This document shows, in pieces, positions 9,981-19,573 of a stretch of DNA of 64,000 bases. The notes below the pieces were generated by a model. It searched no databases. It was not told the origin of the DNA and worked only from the letters and a program-made list of their open reading frames with translations. This stretch comes from Gammaproteobacteria bacterium (GTDB lineage Bacteria > Pseudomonadota > Gammaproteobacteria > Eutrophobiales > Eutrophobiaceae): NCBI GenBank assembly GCA_011772965.1, contig WVYN01000021.1, positions 21,612 through 85,611 of the forward strand, in the 5' to 3' direction. Within the stretch, counting starts at the first letter, position 1; each line of letters opens with the position of its first letter. Both the position numbers and the translations under genes were made by a program.

Positions 9981-10030
9981 CGTTTAAGTTGGCCGTCACT
10001 AACGCTTACCGCTGTTTATAATTTTCCCTG

Positions 10031-10666
10031 ATGTCCAGAAGACCACATGCCAGAAAACCCAGCAGCCAGCGCTGGTTGCAAAGGCAACACCGTGATCCCT
10101 TTGTTAAACAGGCGCAGCGATCAGACTATCGCTCCCGCGCGGTTTTCAAGCTGATCGAGGTTGATGAAAAGGACAACCTTTTTCGTCCGGGGCAATTGGT
10201 AGTAGACCTCGGGGCAGCGCCAGGAAGCTGGTCACAATATGCCGCCAAAAAAACCGGGAAACAGGGTCGCGTGATTGCTGTCGATATTTTGCCCATGGAC
10301 AATATAAAAGGAGTCAGTTTTATTCAGGGAGACTTCAGGGAACAGGAGGTCCTTGACGCCTGTCTAAGTGCCCTGGGAGGTAACAGGGCAGACCTTGTAA
10401 TCTCCGATATGGCCCCCAATATATCTGGTATAAAATCAAGCGATCAAACCCGCAGCGTACATCTGGCCGAGTTGGCCAGGGATCTCGCGCTGGAAGTCCT
10501 GCAACCGGGAGGCGATATTCTGGTCAAACTGTTTCAGGGAGAAGGTGTGGATGAATTCAGGAAAAGCCTTCAGGAACATTTTCCCCGGATCATCTCTCGA
10601 AATCCCCAAGCTTCCAGGGAAAGTTCCAGGGAATTTTATCTCTTGGGGCGTGACTATCGACCCTAA
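10031..10666 (+). CDS. rlmE: 23S rRNA 2'-O-methyltransferase (RrmJ/FtsJ)
   Basis: RlmE methylates U2552 of 23S rRNA in the A loop. The 211-residue protein has the FtsJ SAM-binding motif VDLGAAPGSWSQYAA near residue 60, an acidic motif VISDMAPNISG near residue 122, and the catalytic-type lysine in ILVKLFQGEG near residue 162. The N-terminal basic tail (SRRPHARKPSSQRW) fits RNA binding. It sits between greA and ftsH, its conserved place in gammaproteobacteria. A 60-base gap separates it from ftsH. Confidence 0.96.
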   Translation: MSRRPHARKPSSQRWLQRQHRDPFVKQAQRSDYRSRAVFKLIEVDEKDNLFRPGQLVVDLGAAPGSWSQYAAKKTGKQGRVIAVDILPMDNIKGVSFIQGDFREQEVLDACLSALGGNRADLVISDMAPNISGIKSSDQTRSVHLAELARDLALEVLQPGGDILVKLFQGEGVDEFRKSLQEHFPRIISRNPQASRESSREFYLLGRDYRP

Positions 10667-10726
10667 GACCCTAATATGGTGTTATAGTTAACTGTATGAA
10701 ATATTTCCGAATAAGAGGTATTTGAT

Positions 10727-12643
10727 TTGAACGAGACTGCCAGAACACTGGTTCTAATGATTGTCATTACACTGGTCTTGATGCTGGTGTTTAAAAACCT
10801 TTCTGCGCCCATTGTCACCAACGTGCCGTACTCAACCTTCATCAGCGAGGTGAAGACAGGCAATGTCAAACAGGTCACGATTGAAGGCAATAAAATCTCG
10901 GGCAAACGTGTCGATGATTCACGTTTTTCAACCTACAGCCCCGAGACAAATAATGATGCGCTGATCGGGACATTACTGAATAATAATGTCGAGATTACCG
11001 GACTGGAACCGGACAATTCCCTCTGGGCCCACGCGCTCATCTCCTGGTTCCCCATTCTGTTGTTACTGGGTATCTGGATATACTTTATGCGTCAGATGCA
11101 GGGTGGTGGAGGTCGAGGGGGAGCTTTGTCGTTTGGCAAGAGTCGTGCCCGTCTCCTCGGTGAAGATCAGGTCAAGGTCACCTTCAATGATGTAGCCGGT
11201 ATAGAAGAGGCCAAGGAAGAGGTCAATGAGCTGGTCGAATTCCTGCGTGACCCCGGCAAGTTTCAGAAACTTGGTGGCAAGATCCCGCGCGGGGTTCTCA
11301 TGGTTGGTCCTCCGGGTACTGGTAAGACGCTGCTGGCACGCGCTATCGCCGGTGAGGCAAAAGTACCATTTTTCACCATTTCAGGTTCCGACTTTGTCGA
11401 GATGTTCGTGGGTGTCGGCGCATCACGTGTGCGTGATATGTTTGAGAACGCCAAGAAACATGCCCCATGTATCATTTTCATTGACGAGATCGATGCAGTA
11501 GGGCGTCATCGTGGTGCCGGTCTGGGTGGCGGTCATGATGAACGCGAACAGACACTGAACCAGTTGTTAGTAGAGATGGACGGTTTTGAAGGTAACGAGG
11601 GCGTGATTGTTATCGCCGCAACTAACCGTCCCGATGTGCTTGACCCTGCCTTGTTAAGGCCTGGCCGTTTTGACCGTCAGGTTGTCGTGCCGTTGCCGGA
11701 CATCCGCGGTCGGGAACAGATATTGAAAGTACACATGCGCAAGGTCCCCCTGGACGATAATGTGAAACCTTCAATTATTGCCCGGGGTACCCCCGGTTTT
11801 TCCGGCGCTGATCTTTCCAATCTGGTCAATGAGGCAGCGTTGTTTGCCGCTCGCGCAAATAAAAAACTTGTCGATATGGATGATTTCGAGCGTGCCAAGG
11901 ACAAGATCATGATGGGTGCAGAACGCCGCTCTATGGTCATGAGTGAAAAAGACAAACGTCTTACCGCATATCATGAGGCGGGTCATGCTATAGTCGGACT
12001 ACTGGTACCGTCGCATGATCCGGTTTACAAGGTAACAATTATCCCCCGCGGGCGGGCACTGGGTGTCACCATGTATCTGCCGGAAGAGGACAAGTACAGT
12101 CAGAGCAAGGAACAACTCGAAAGCATGATTTCCTCGATGTTCGGTGGCCGACTGGCAGAAGAGATCGTCTTTGGCCATGAGCATGTCACCACGGGTGCCA
12201 GTAACGACATCGAGCGAGCGACACAAATTGCCCGTAACATGGTGACTCGCTGGGGTCTTTCAGACAAACTCGGTCCTCTGACCTACAGCGAGGAAGAAGA
12301 CGAAGTCTTTCTTGGTCATTCAGTGACCAAGCACAAGGCCATCTCCGACGAGACCACGCACCTCATCGATGAAGAAATAAAGAACATCATCGATCGTAAT
12401 TATCGCCGTGCCGAAAAACTTCTGACGGATAATCGCGACAAGTTGGATATGATGGCTGATGCCTTGATGAAGTATGAAACCATCGACAGGGACCAGATCG
12501 ATACCATCATGCAAGGCAAGGAACCAGGACCGCCCGCTGACTGGGATGATGACGATCATCCGGATAACGCCAGCAAGGTGGAAAACGGTGAGTCCAGTAA
12601 AGAAGATACGCCTCACGGTGAACCACCGGCAAGGCCCGCTTAA
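10727..12643 (+). CDS. ftsH: ATP-dependent zinc metalloprotease FtsH
   Basis: FtsH is the membrane-bound AAA+ protease that degrades misassembled membrane proteins and regulators such as LpxC. The 638-residue product has a transmembrane segment at about residues 7-24, a short periplasmic domain, a second membrane segment at about 103-121, Walker A GPPGTGKT at 194-201, Walker [10 protein letters not shown], and the zinc site HEAGH at 416-420. The tail after about residue 605 is acidic and proline-rich. The start is a TTG at 10727 with AGAGG about ten bases upstream. The usual next gene, folP, is absent; glmM follows directly. Confidence 0.97.
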   Translation: MNETARTLVLMIVITLVLMLVFKNLSAPIVTNVPYSTFISEVKTGNVKQVTIEGNKISGKRVDDSRFSTYSPETNNDALIGTLLNNNVEITGLEPDNSLWAHALISWFPILLLLGIWIYFMRQMQGGGGRGGALSFGKSRARLLGEDQVKVTFNDVAGIEEAKEEVNELVEFLRDPGKFQKLGGKIPRGVLMVGPPGTGKTLLARAIAGEAKVPFFTISGSDFVEMFVGVGASRVRDMFENAKKHAPCIIFIDEIDAVGRHRGAGLGGGHDEREQTLNQLLVEMDGFEGNEGVIVIAATNRPDVLDPALLRPGRFDRQVVVPLPDIRGREQILKVHMRKVPLDDNVKPSIIARGTPGFSGADLSNLVNEAALFAARANKKLVDMDDFERAKDKIMMGAERRSMVMSEKDKRLTAYHEAGHAIVGLLVPSHDPVYKVTIIPRGRALGVTMYLPEEDKYSQSKEQLESMISSMFGGRLAEEIVFGHEHVTTGASNDIERATQIARNMVTRWGLSDKLGPLTYSEEEDEVFLGHSVTKHKAISDETTHLIDEEIKNIIDRNYRRAEKLLTDNRDKLDMMADALMKYETIDRDQIDTIMQGKEPGPPADWDDDDHPDNASKVENGESSKEDTPHGEPPARPA

Positions 12644-12730
12644 TCAAGTAACGATTTGATGGAAAGTTCAGTTCACAGGTAATCTTGCCGAAAGCTGAAC
12701 CGTATCACACAAGCATCCAAGGGGCCCTTT

Positions 12731-14074
12731 ATCAGCACGGAACGAAAATATTTCGGTACCGATGGTATCCGTGGATGCGTCGGTGAACCGCCCATAACCC
12801 CAGAGTTTGTGATGAAACTCGGATGGGCCGCGGGTCGGGTACTCGCTGACAAGGACAAGGGTCCTGTAGTCATCGGCAAGGACACCCGAGTTTCGGGATA
12901 CATGTTTGAGTCGGCGCTTGAAGCCGGCCTCTCTGCGGCCGGAGTGGATATCCGTTTACTCGGCCCCATGCCCACGCCGGGTATCGCCTTTCTTGCAAAA
13001 AATACCCGCGCCCAGGCCGGTATTGTAATCAGCGCCTCACATAATCCCTTCCAGGATAATGGCATCAAGTTTTTTACAGGCGAGGGCAAAAAGTTGCCCG
13101 ACAGCATCGAGCTTGAAATTGAAGCGGTACTGGATAAGCCCCTGGAGGTTGTTAGCTCGAAAAGACTCGGCAAGGCGAAGCGCATCGTCGATGCTCGCAG
13201 GCGTTATATAGAATTTTGTAAATCCTGCATTCGTCCAGGCATGGATCTTTCCGGTCTGAAGATTGTGATTGATTGTGCTCATGGAGCTACCTATGACATT
13301 GCTCCGCCTCTATTTGAGGAGCTTGGGGCAAGTATTATTACCATCGGCACTGAACCAGATGGCTTCAATATTAATGACAAGGTTGGCGCTACGTCCCCGG
13401 AAAACCTCAGGGGCGAGGTTATTAAGGCAGATGCTGATCTGGGTATTGCGTTTGATGGAGATGGTGACCGTCTGATCATGGTGGATGAAAAGGCCGAGTT
13501 GGTCGACGGCGATGAAATTCTTTACATCATGGCTTGCGAGAACCTTGCAAACCTGAATGGTGCTGTTGTCGGTACCCTGATGAGTAACCTGGGACTGGAA
13601 CAGGCGATCAAGGCCATGGAACTTGATTTTTTACGGGCCCCTGTTGGTGACCGCTACATCATGGAACTGCTCTATCAAAAGAATCTCATTCTGGGAGGGG
13701 AGACTTCGGGTCATCTGATAAACCTTAGAAAAACCACGACCGGCGACGGCATTATCTCGGCACTGGAAGTCATGCAGGCCATAAGCCGGACTGGCAAGAC
13801 CCTGCATGATATTAAAAAAGGAGTGATCAAATATCCGCAAAAGATGATCAATGTGCGCGTGACCCAACGCGTTGATCCATTAAAGTTAAACGGAATTCCT
13901 GATGCCATCAAGAGTGCAGAAATGGAATTGGGTAGCCGGGGACGGGTTCTGATACGCACGTCCGGTACCGAACCACTTATCCGGGTGATGGTTGAAGGAG
14001 AAGAATCCGGCCAGGTCGACAGGATTGCCGGGCACCTGGCCACGGAGATCGAGACTGCAGTTGCCCAACATTAG
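12731..14074 (+). CDS. glmM: Phosphoglucosamine mutase, probable ATC start
   Basis: GlmM converts glucosamine-6-phosphate to glucosamine-1-phosphate for UDP-GlcNAc, feeding peptidoglycan and LPS. The essential N-terminal motif RKYFGTDGIRG lies upstream of the first ATG (12809) in the same frame, and the frame is closed by a TAA at about 12680. No ATG, GTG or TTG lies between. The best fit is an ATC at 12731: it gives 447 residues starting (M)STERKYFGTDG, close to the 445 of E. coli, and has AAGGGG six bases upstream. A CTG at 12695 is the alternative. The catalytic phosphoserine is Ser103 in ISASHNPFQDNG and the metal site is FDGDGDR. Function is secure; the start is an inference, and a base error at the start codon would also explain it. 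Confidence 0.93.
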   Translation: MSTERKYFGTDGIRGCVGEPPITPEFVMKLGWAAGRVLADKDKGPVVIGKDTRVSGYMFESALEAGLSAAGVDIRLLGPMPTPGIAFLAKNTRAQAGIVISASHNPFQDNGIKFFTGEGKKLPDSIELEIEAVLDKPLEVVSSKRLGKAKRIVDARRRYIEFCKSCIRPGMDLSGLKIVIDCAHGATYDIAPPLFEELGASIITIGTEPDGFNINDKVGATSPENLRGEVIKADADLGIAFDGDGDRLIMVDEKAELVDGDEILYIMACENLANLNGAVVGTLMSNLGLEQAIKAMELDFLRAPVGDRYIMELLYQKNLILGGETSGHLINLRKTTTGDGIISALEVMQAISRTGKTLHDIKKGVIKYPQKMINVRVTQRVDPLKLNGIPDAIKSAEMELGSRGRVLIRTSGTEPLIRVMVEGEESGQVDRIAGHLATEIETAVAQH

Positions 14075-14086
14075 CCGTCTGTCTGT

Positions 14087-14908
14087 TCATATATTACGTA
14101 ACAATTCATTAATCCCGACCTTGCTGCGGGTCTTTTCATCCACCTGCTTGACTATCACGGCACAGTAAAGACTGTATTTACCATCTTTTGAGGGCAGGTT
14201 TCCCGAGACTACAACCGAGCCTGGTGGTATCCGCCCAAAGCTGATCTCTCCGGTTTCCCGGTTATAGATCCGGGTACTCTGGCCGATATAGACACCCATG
14301 GAAATGACGGATCCTTCACCGACGATGACACCTTCCACGACTTCGGAGCGGGCACCAATAAAACAATTGTCTTCAATGATGGTCGGGTTGGCCTGCAGGG
14401 GTTCAAGTACACCCCCGATCCCCACTCCGCCCGAGAGATGAACGTTTTTGCCAATCTGGGCACAGGATCCCACGGTGGCCCAGGTGTCGACCATGGTGCC
14501 TGAATCGACGTAGGCGCCAATATTGACATAGCTTGGCATCATCACGACGCCAGGTGCCACATAACTTCCACGACGTGCCGTTGCCGGCGGAACAATGCGT
14601 GCACCGATTGTTTCAAAGCCAGCCTTGTCGAGACCAGTAAATTTGCAGGGCACCTTGTCATAGTAGTTGGTGAAACTGCCATCTATGACACGATTCCCTT
14701 CCAGCAGGAAAGATAATAACACTGCTTTTTTCAACCATTGGTTAACTGCCCAGTCACCATCTTTCTTCTCTGCAACCCGGAGCTTGCCACTGTCGAGACC
14801 ATTGAGCGCTTTTGTCACGGCCTCTCTAAGTTCCTGGCTTGCAGATGAGGGGGAGATCCCACTCCGATTTTCAAAATGTTCGTTAATGATGTTTTCAAGC
14901 TGACTCAT
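14087..14908 (-). CDS. dapD: Tetrahydrodipicolinate N-succinyltransferase
   Basis: DapD transfers succinyl from succinyl-CoA to tetrahydrodipicolinate in the succinylase route to diaminopimelate and lysine. The 273-residue protein has an N-terminal helical domain and a left-handed beta-helix of hexapeptide repeats (for example [23 protein letters not shown] and [23 protein letters not shown]), both standard for the family. It lies one base downstream of dapC on the same strand, so the two successive pathway enzymes are co-expressed. It converges on glmM with a spacer of only 12 bases and no evident terminator. Confidence 0.96.
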   Translation of the reverse strand: MSQLENIINEHFENRSGISPSSASQELREAVTKALNGLDSGKLRVAEKKDGDWAVNQWLKKAVLLSFLLEGNRVIDGSFTNYYDKVPCKFTGLDKAGFETIGARIVPPATARRGSYVAPGVVMMPSYVNIGAYVDSGTMVDTWATVGSCAQIGKNVHLSGGVGIGGVLEPLQANPTIIEDNCFIGARSEVVEGVIVGEGSVISMGVYIGQSTRIYNRETGEISFGRIPPGSVVVSGNLPSKDGKYSLYCAVIVKQVDEKTRSKVGINELLRNI

Positions 14909-14909
14909 A

Positions 14910-16139
14910 TCATTTTCCTGTTGTTTTAGTAATGTATTCTTTTATTCGGTTTGCAGCATCGATACATTCTCCGAGCGGAGCCACCAGTGCAATTCGAAGA
15001 TGTCCCTTGCCCGGATTTATATCATTTGCCGTGCGGGAAAGGAAACTGCCTGGCAAAAGAGTTACGTTCTGTTCGGCAAAGAGTCCGCGGGCAAACGCTA
15101 TGTCATCGCCATCTGCGATCTCTGGCCAGAGATAAAAGCTGGCATCCGGCCTGTCAACAGTCATAAGGTTTGTCAGAATACCCAGTACAGCATCAAATTT
15201 TTCACGATACTGCCGCCGATTTTCTATCACGTGTTCCTCATCTTGCCAGGCTACGGTACTTGCGGCCTGGGTGAACAGGGGCATGGCACAACCATGATAA
15301 GTCCGGTATCGGAAGAATTCGGCAATGAGTTTTTTATCACCTGCAACAAAACCAGAGCGCATCCCTGGCACATTGGAGCGTTTTGACAGGCTATGAAACA
15401 CGATGCATCGACTGTAATCATTTCGACCCATTTCAGCAGCGACTTGCAACAGACCAACCGGCGGAGAATCTTCGCGCAGGTATATTTCCGAGTAGCATTC
15501 ATCTGCTGCTACCATAAAATCATAATGGTCCGCCAATTCGATCAAATGTTGTAATTCGCTGCTGTTTATGACTGCGCCGGTAGGGTTTCCGGGTGAACAG
15601 ATGAAGACAAGTTCAGTATTTTTCCAGACTGGTTCCGGTACCGAAGAGAAATCAGGAATAAAGTCCCTTTCCCGATAACAGTTGACATAATAGAGCGAGG
15701 CACCGGCCAGTAATGCGGCACCTTCATATATTTGATAGAAAGGATTGGGGGAGACCACGACTGCATTCTTGTTATTTCGATTAATCAGACATTGTGCAAA
15801 GGCAAACAGTGCTTCCCGGGTACCATTGACCGGCAAGACATGGTGTCCCTGATGCAGACTACCCGCTGGCAGGTGGAAACGTCGGATCAGCCAGTCCACG
15901 ATTGCTTGCCTTAAATCTTTATTGCCATGGGTCTTGGGATATGAGGCCGCACCTTTCAACTGTCGGGATAATTCCTGCAGAATAAAGCCTGGTGTTTCAT
16001 GTTTGGGCTCACCTATTGACAAATCGATCGGTTGTTTATCGCTTGCCGGTTTTACCCCCGACTTTATTCCGGCGAGTTTTTCAAACGGGTAGGGTTGTAA
16101 CAGATCCAGTCCGGGATTCATGAGGATTTTATGATTCAT
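14910..16139 (-). CDS. dapC: Succinyldiaminopimelate transaminase
   Basis: This 409-residue class I/II PLP aminotransferase aligns with proteobacterial DapC: N-terminal [31 protein letters not shown], and the PLP lysine in [16 protein letters not shown] near residue 250. It makes N-succinyl-LL-2-amino-6-ketopimelate's amino form from glutamate, the step after DapD, and its pairing with dapD supports that substrate. The annotated ATG at 16139 has no clear ribosome site; a second in-frame ATG at 16121 (MNPGLDLLQ) matches the common family start equally well. It is divergent from the transporter gene at 16177 with only 37 bases between, so their promoters overlap. Confidence 0.92.
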   Translation of the reverse strand: MNHKILMNPGLDLLQPYPFEKLAGIKSGVKPASDKQPIDLSIGEPKHETPGFILQELSRQLKGAASYPKTHGNKDLRQAIVDWLIRRFHLPAGSLHQGHHVLPVNGTREALFAFAQCLINRNNKNAVVVSPNPFYQIYEGAALLAGASLYYVNCYRERDFIPDFSSVPEPVWKNTELVFICSPGNPTGAVINSSELQHLIELADHYDFMVAADECYSEIYLREDSPPVGLLQVAAEMGRNDYSRCIVFHSLSKRSNVPGMRSGFVAGDKKLIAEFFRYRTYHGCAMPLFTQAASTVAWQDEEHVIENRRQYREKFDAVLGILTNLMTVDRPDASFYLWPEIADGDDIAFARGLFAEQNVTLLPGSFLSRTANDINPGKGHLRIALVAPLGECIDAANRIKEYITKTTGK

Positions 16140-16176
16140 TATAAAAAAACGGCCTCGTAGTATAGGCTATCTGCAC

Positions 16177-17094
16177 ATGTCGACCAAAAATCTCTCAAGC
16201 CTTTTACCGATCCTGAGTTGTCTGATTGCTGCCACGCTTTGGGGATTATTGTGGTATCCCATGCGCTTGCTGGAAGCACAGGGTATCCCCGGGTTATGGG
16301 GGTCTTTATTGATTTACATTGCAGCCCTTTTGCCTTTGCTGCCACGGATGTTTTTGCACCTGGGGGGCTTTTCCAGGCAACCGGGGTTGTTATTCATAGT
16401 TGCATTGACAGCAGGCTGTGCCAATCTGGGCTTTATTCTTGCTGTCCTTGAGGGCACGATTGTCCGGATATTGCTGTTATTTTATCTCTCACCCATCTGG
16501 TCCGTACTGCTGGGATGGGTGGTTTTAAAAGAGCGACCGTCACCTGTCGCAGTGTTTTCCATCGTATTGGCTTTGACCGGTGCCTTTATCATATTGTGGT
16601 TACCCAATGAACCAAATCCATGGAATATTGATCGTGCTGATGTCCTAGCCATAACTGCTGGGTTTGCCTTTTCTGTGATGAATATCTGCATCCGCAAACT
16701 GGGTGATATACCAATGATTCTTAAACTGATCCCGGCGTTCCTCGGGGTAATCCTGTTGTCAGGAATTGGCGTCCTGGTCCTGCAGCCGGTGCCTCCGGAG
16801 TTCAAGGCTGCATCCTTAATGCTGGTACTGGCAACCGGGAGCATCGGTATGCTAGTGATGACCTATACTGCGCAGTACGGTGTTACTCACCTGCCAGTTC
16901 ACCGTTCCGCTGTTCTGTTTCTGTTTGAAATCGTGGCTGGCGCAGTTTCTGCGATATTACTGACTGATGAGATTACAACAATCAGGGAATGGCTGGGTGG
17001 CGGCATGGTAATCATGGCAACCTGGATAACAGCATATGAGGCCATGAACGATAGGCGATCGCGCATATCCCAGTCGAAGTCCATTGTTACTTGA
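16177..17094 (+). CDS. DMT-superfamily (EamA) inner-membrane transporter
   Basis: The 305-residue protein is almost entirely hydrophobic with about ten predicted membrane segments arranged as two EamA repeats; the first contains [20 protein letters not shown], the second [24 protein letters not shown], the paired P/E motifs of the drug/metabolite transporter superfamily. Members export amino acids and related metabolites. It sits between dapC and leuB, where leuC and leuD are found in many relatives, but sequence alone gives no substrate. A link to lysine or branched-chain amino acid export is only a guess from neighbours. Confidence 0.85.
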   Translation: MSTKNLSSLLPILSCLIAATLWGLLWYPMRLLEAQGIPGLWGSLLIYIAALLPLLPRMFLHLGGFSRQPGLLFIVALTAGCANLGFILAVLEGTIVRILLLFYLSPIWSVLLGWVVLKERPSPVAVFSIVLALTGAFIILWLPNEPNPWNIDRADVLAITAGFAFSVMNICIRKLGDIPMILKLIPAFLGVILLSGIGVLVLQPVPPEFKAASLMLVLATGSIGMLVMTYTAQYGVTHLPVHRSAVLFLFEIVAGAVSAILLTDEITTIREWLGGGMVIMATWITAYEAMNDRRSRISQSKSIVT

Positions 17095-17146
17095 GGTATG
17101 CTGTGCAACCTTTTTTATTCAACCCCCAGACGGAATTTCACATACA

Positions 17147-18220
17147 GTGACAGCAAAAATTCTGGTGCTCCCCGGTGACGGTATTGGTCCCGAGATAATT
17201 GCAGAGGCTGAGAAAGTACTACAAGCCCTGATTACTGATCATGAACTAAAACTTCAGATTGACCATGGTGCAATCGGCGGCCATGGCGTGGATGTGAGCG
17301 GCAAACCTCTGCCCGAAGAGACGCTGGAAAAAGCACGGGCATCCGATGCCGTATTGCTTGGCGCGGTGGGCGGACCCAAATGGGAAACCATTGAGCGTTC
17401 TTTGCGCCCTGAGCGTGGTCTATTGGCTATCCGTTCCGGGCTGGGACTGTATGCCAATCTGCGTCCTGCCATTGTGCACAGCGCGCTGGCGGACGCCTCG
17501 ACACTGAGGCCGGAGATTGTCGCCGGTCTCGATATCATGATCGTCCGGGAACTCACCGGAGGGATTTACTTTGGTGAACCCAGGGGTATGCGCCGTACTT
17601 CAGACAATCTGCGCGAGGGCTTCAATACCCTTGTATATAATGAGGCAGAGATTCGCCGGATTGCCGGTATGGCGTTTGAAGTAGCCAGAAAACGTAGTGG
17701 CAAAATCTGTTCTGTAGATAAGGCCAACGTCCTGGAGGCGACTGAGTTATGGCGCGAGGTCGTTACCGAAGTCGCTGCAGATTATCCCGATGTTAGCCTG
17801 CAACATATGTATGTAGATAACGCGGCTATGCAGCTGGTGCGGGATCCGAAACAATTTGACGTTATCGTCACGACCAATATGTTCGGTGACATTCTCTCAG
17901 ATCTCGCATCCATGCTTACCGGTTCCATTGGTATGTTACCATCAGCCTCTTTGAATCAGACAGGCCAGGGATTGTATGAACCGATTCACGGTTCTGCACC
18001 GGATATTGCCGGTCAAAACAAGGCAAATCCACTGGCAACAATATTATCCGTGGCTATGATGTTACGTTATTCACTGAATGAAATAAGCCATGCTAACCGC
18101 ATTGAGGCCGCAGTAAAAAAAGTCCTTGCTAACGGTCTACGAACACCGGACATTTGCCGCTCTGGAGATCAGGCCATCTCAACGACAGACATGGGTAATG
18201 CTATCGTTGCAGCCCTCTAA
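17147..18220 (+). CDS. leuB: 3-isopropylmalate dehydrogenase
   Basis: LeuB oxidises and decarboxylates 3-isopropylmalate in leucine synthesis. The frame is open from 17084, but the family N-terminus is reached only at the GTG at 17147, giving (M)[15 protein letters not shown] and a normal 357 residues. Substrate-binding arginines lie in [19 protein letters not shown], and the NAD-binding/GSAPDIAG region is [18 protein letters not shown]. asd follows by 44 bases, the usual order. leuC and leuD, normally just upstream, are not in the window. There is no leader peptide rich in leucine codons or attenuator that I can see. Confidence 0.95.
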   Translation: MTAKILVLPGDGIGPEIIAEAEKVLQALITDHELKLQIDHGAIGGHGVDVSGKPLPEETLEKARASDAVLLGAVGGPKWETIERSLRPERGLLAIRSGLGLYANLRPAIVHSALADASTLRPEIVAGLDIMIVRELTGGIYFGEPRGMRRTSDNLREGFNTLVYNEAEIRRIAGMAFEVARKRSGKICSVDKANVLEATELWREVVTEVAADYPDVSLQHMYVDNAAMQLVRDPKQFDVIVTTNMFGDILSDLASMLTGSIGMLPSASLNQTGQGLYEPIHGSAPDIAGQNKANPLATILSVAMMLRYSLNEISHANRIEAAVKKVLANGLRTPDICRSGDQAISTTDMGNAIVAAL

Positions 18221-18264
18221 AGTACCTCTGAGTGACAAGAATCCGATTTAGGATAATTTGAACT

Positions 18265-19287
18265 ATGAGCAGAAAATTTAATGTTGCAGTCGTTGGTGCG
18301 ACCGGGGCGGTCGGTGAAGTCATGTTATCCATACTTGCCGAGCGCAAATTCCCTGTCGACAAGGTTTATGCCCTGGCCAGTGAACGTTCTGCAGGGAAGA
18401 AGGTTCAATTCGGCAGGCAGGAACTAGTTGTACAGGAGCTGGATTCATTTGATTTCGGTGATGTCCAAATCGGCCTGTTTTCTCCAGGTGCCTCGGTATC
18501 AAAAATTCATGCACCGCGGGCCGCAGAGGCCGGTTGCGTTGTAGTCGATAACACCTCTCAGTTTCGCTATGACAAGGACATCCCGCTGGTTGTACCAGAA
18601 GTGAATGCCAGTGCGATTGCTGACTACAAAAACCGTAGCATTATTGCCAATCCAAATTGCTCGACCATCCAGATGCTGGTCGCCTTAAAACCGATTTATG
18701 ATGCCGTCGGCATCCGTCGAATAAACGTCTGTACTTACCAGGCGGTGTCAGGTACCGGCAAGGAAGCCATCGAGGAACTGGCGCAACAGACTGCGGCCCT
18801 GTTGAACGGTAAATCTGCAGAATGCAAAGTCTATCCCAAACAGATCGCATTCAATGCTCTACCGCATATCGACACTTTTCAGGACAATGGCTACACCAAG
18901 GAAGAAATGAAGATAGTCTGGGAAACCCGCAAGATCTTCGAGGATGAGTCTATCCTGGTTAATCCCACCACGGTTCGGGTAGCAGTCTTCTACGGGCATT
19001 CAGAAGCCGTGCACATTGAAACTGAAAAGAAGATCACGGCCGCAGAGGCGACCGAGATCCTGAGCAAGGCCCCGGGAATCGAGGTTGTAGATGAGCGGAA
19101 GGACGGGGGTTATCCCACCGCGGTGACCGAGGCCACCGGACGAGACCCGGTCTATGTCGGTCGAATCCGTGAAGACATATCCCACCCCCTGGGTTTAAAC
19201 CTCTGGGTCGTATCTGACAATATCCGCAAAGGGGCGGCACTAAATAGTATCCAAATTGCTGAAATTTTGGTAAAAAGTTATTTATAA
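18265..19287 (+). CDS. asd: Aspartate-semialdehyde dehydrogenase
   Basis: Asd reduces aspartyl phosphate to the semialdehyde, the branch point to lysine/diaminopimelate, methionine and threonine. The 340-residue protein has the NADP-binding start VAVVGATGAVGEVM, the nucleophile Cys132 in IANPNCSTIQM, and ISHPLGLNLWVVSDNIRKGAA near the C-terminus. The length is that of the shorter USG-1/Asd group common in bacteria. Catalytic cysteine and overall match favour true Asd over a USG-1-like paralogue. It lies between leuB and fimV, as in pseudomonads and relatives. Confidence 0.95.
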   Translation: MSRKFNVAVVGATGAVGEVMLSILAERKFPVDKVYALASERSAGKKVQFGRQELVVQELDSFDFGDVQIGLFSPGASVSKIHAPRAAEAGCVVVDNTSQFRYDKDIPLVVPEVNASAIADYKNRSIIANPNCSTIQMLVALKPIYDAVGIRRINVCTYQAVSGTGKEAIEELAQQTAALLNGKSAECKVYPKQIAFNALPHIDTFQDNGYTKEEMKIVWETRKIFEDESILVNPTTVRVAVFYGHSEAVHIETEKKITAAEATEILSKAPGIEVVDERKDGGYPTAVTEATGRDPVYVGRIREDISHPLGLNLWVVSDNIRKGAALNSIQIAEILVKSYL

Positions 19288-19573
19288 ACTATAGTTAAGT
19301 AGCTATTGTAAAGGAAGTTCGTAGGTTCAAAAGGGGCGAGATGTGCCTATTTTTTGGGCGGGTATTGATTAAAATTTAATCAGTTTGTTCCCCTCAGGAG
19401 TGGAGAAAATACGCTATTATTTTCGGTGACAAGTTGTTAACATATTGATAATTAAAATTTTTTTCAAAAATACTACTGGCCGGGGGCCGACACCGGGTTT
19501 TCGGCTATACCTGAATTTGATCACCTGATTCCACCAACAACAAAATTATGAATCCGCTTAGGACGTTATAGGA
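19288..19573 (+). promoter_or_regulatory. AT-rich spacer upstream of fimV with a 15-base palindrome
   Basis: This non-coding spacer contains the perfect palindrome GATTAAAATTTAATC at 19367-19381, a possible protein-binding site, and a strongly A/T-rich stretch at about 19440-19475. A GC-rich weak repeat (GCCGA and TCGGC) follows at about 19487-19505. No confident promoter hexamers were identified. fimV begins at the ATG at 19574. Confidence 0.35.
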
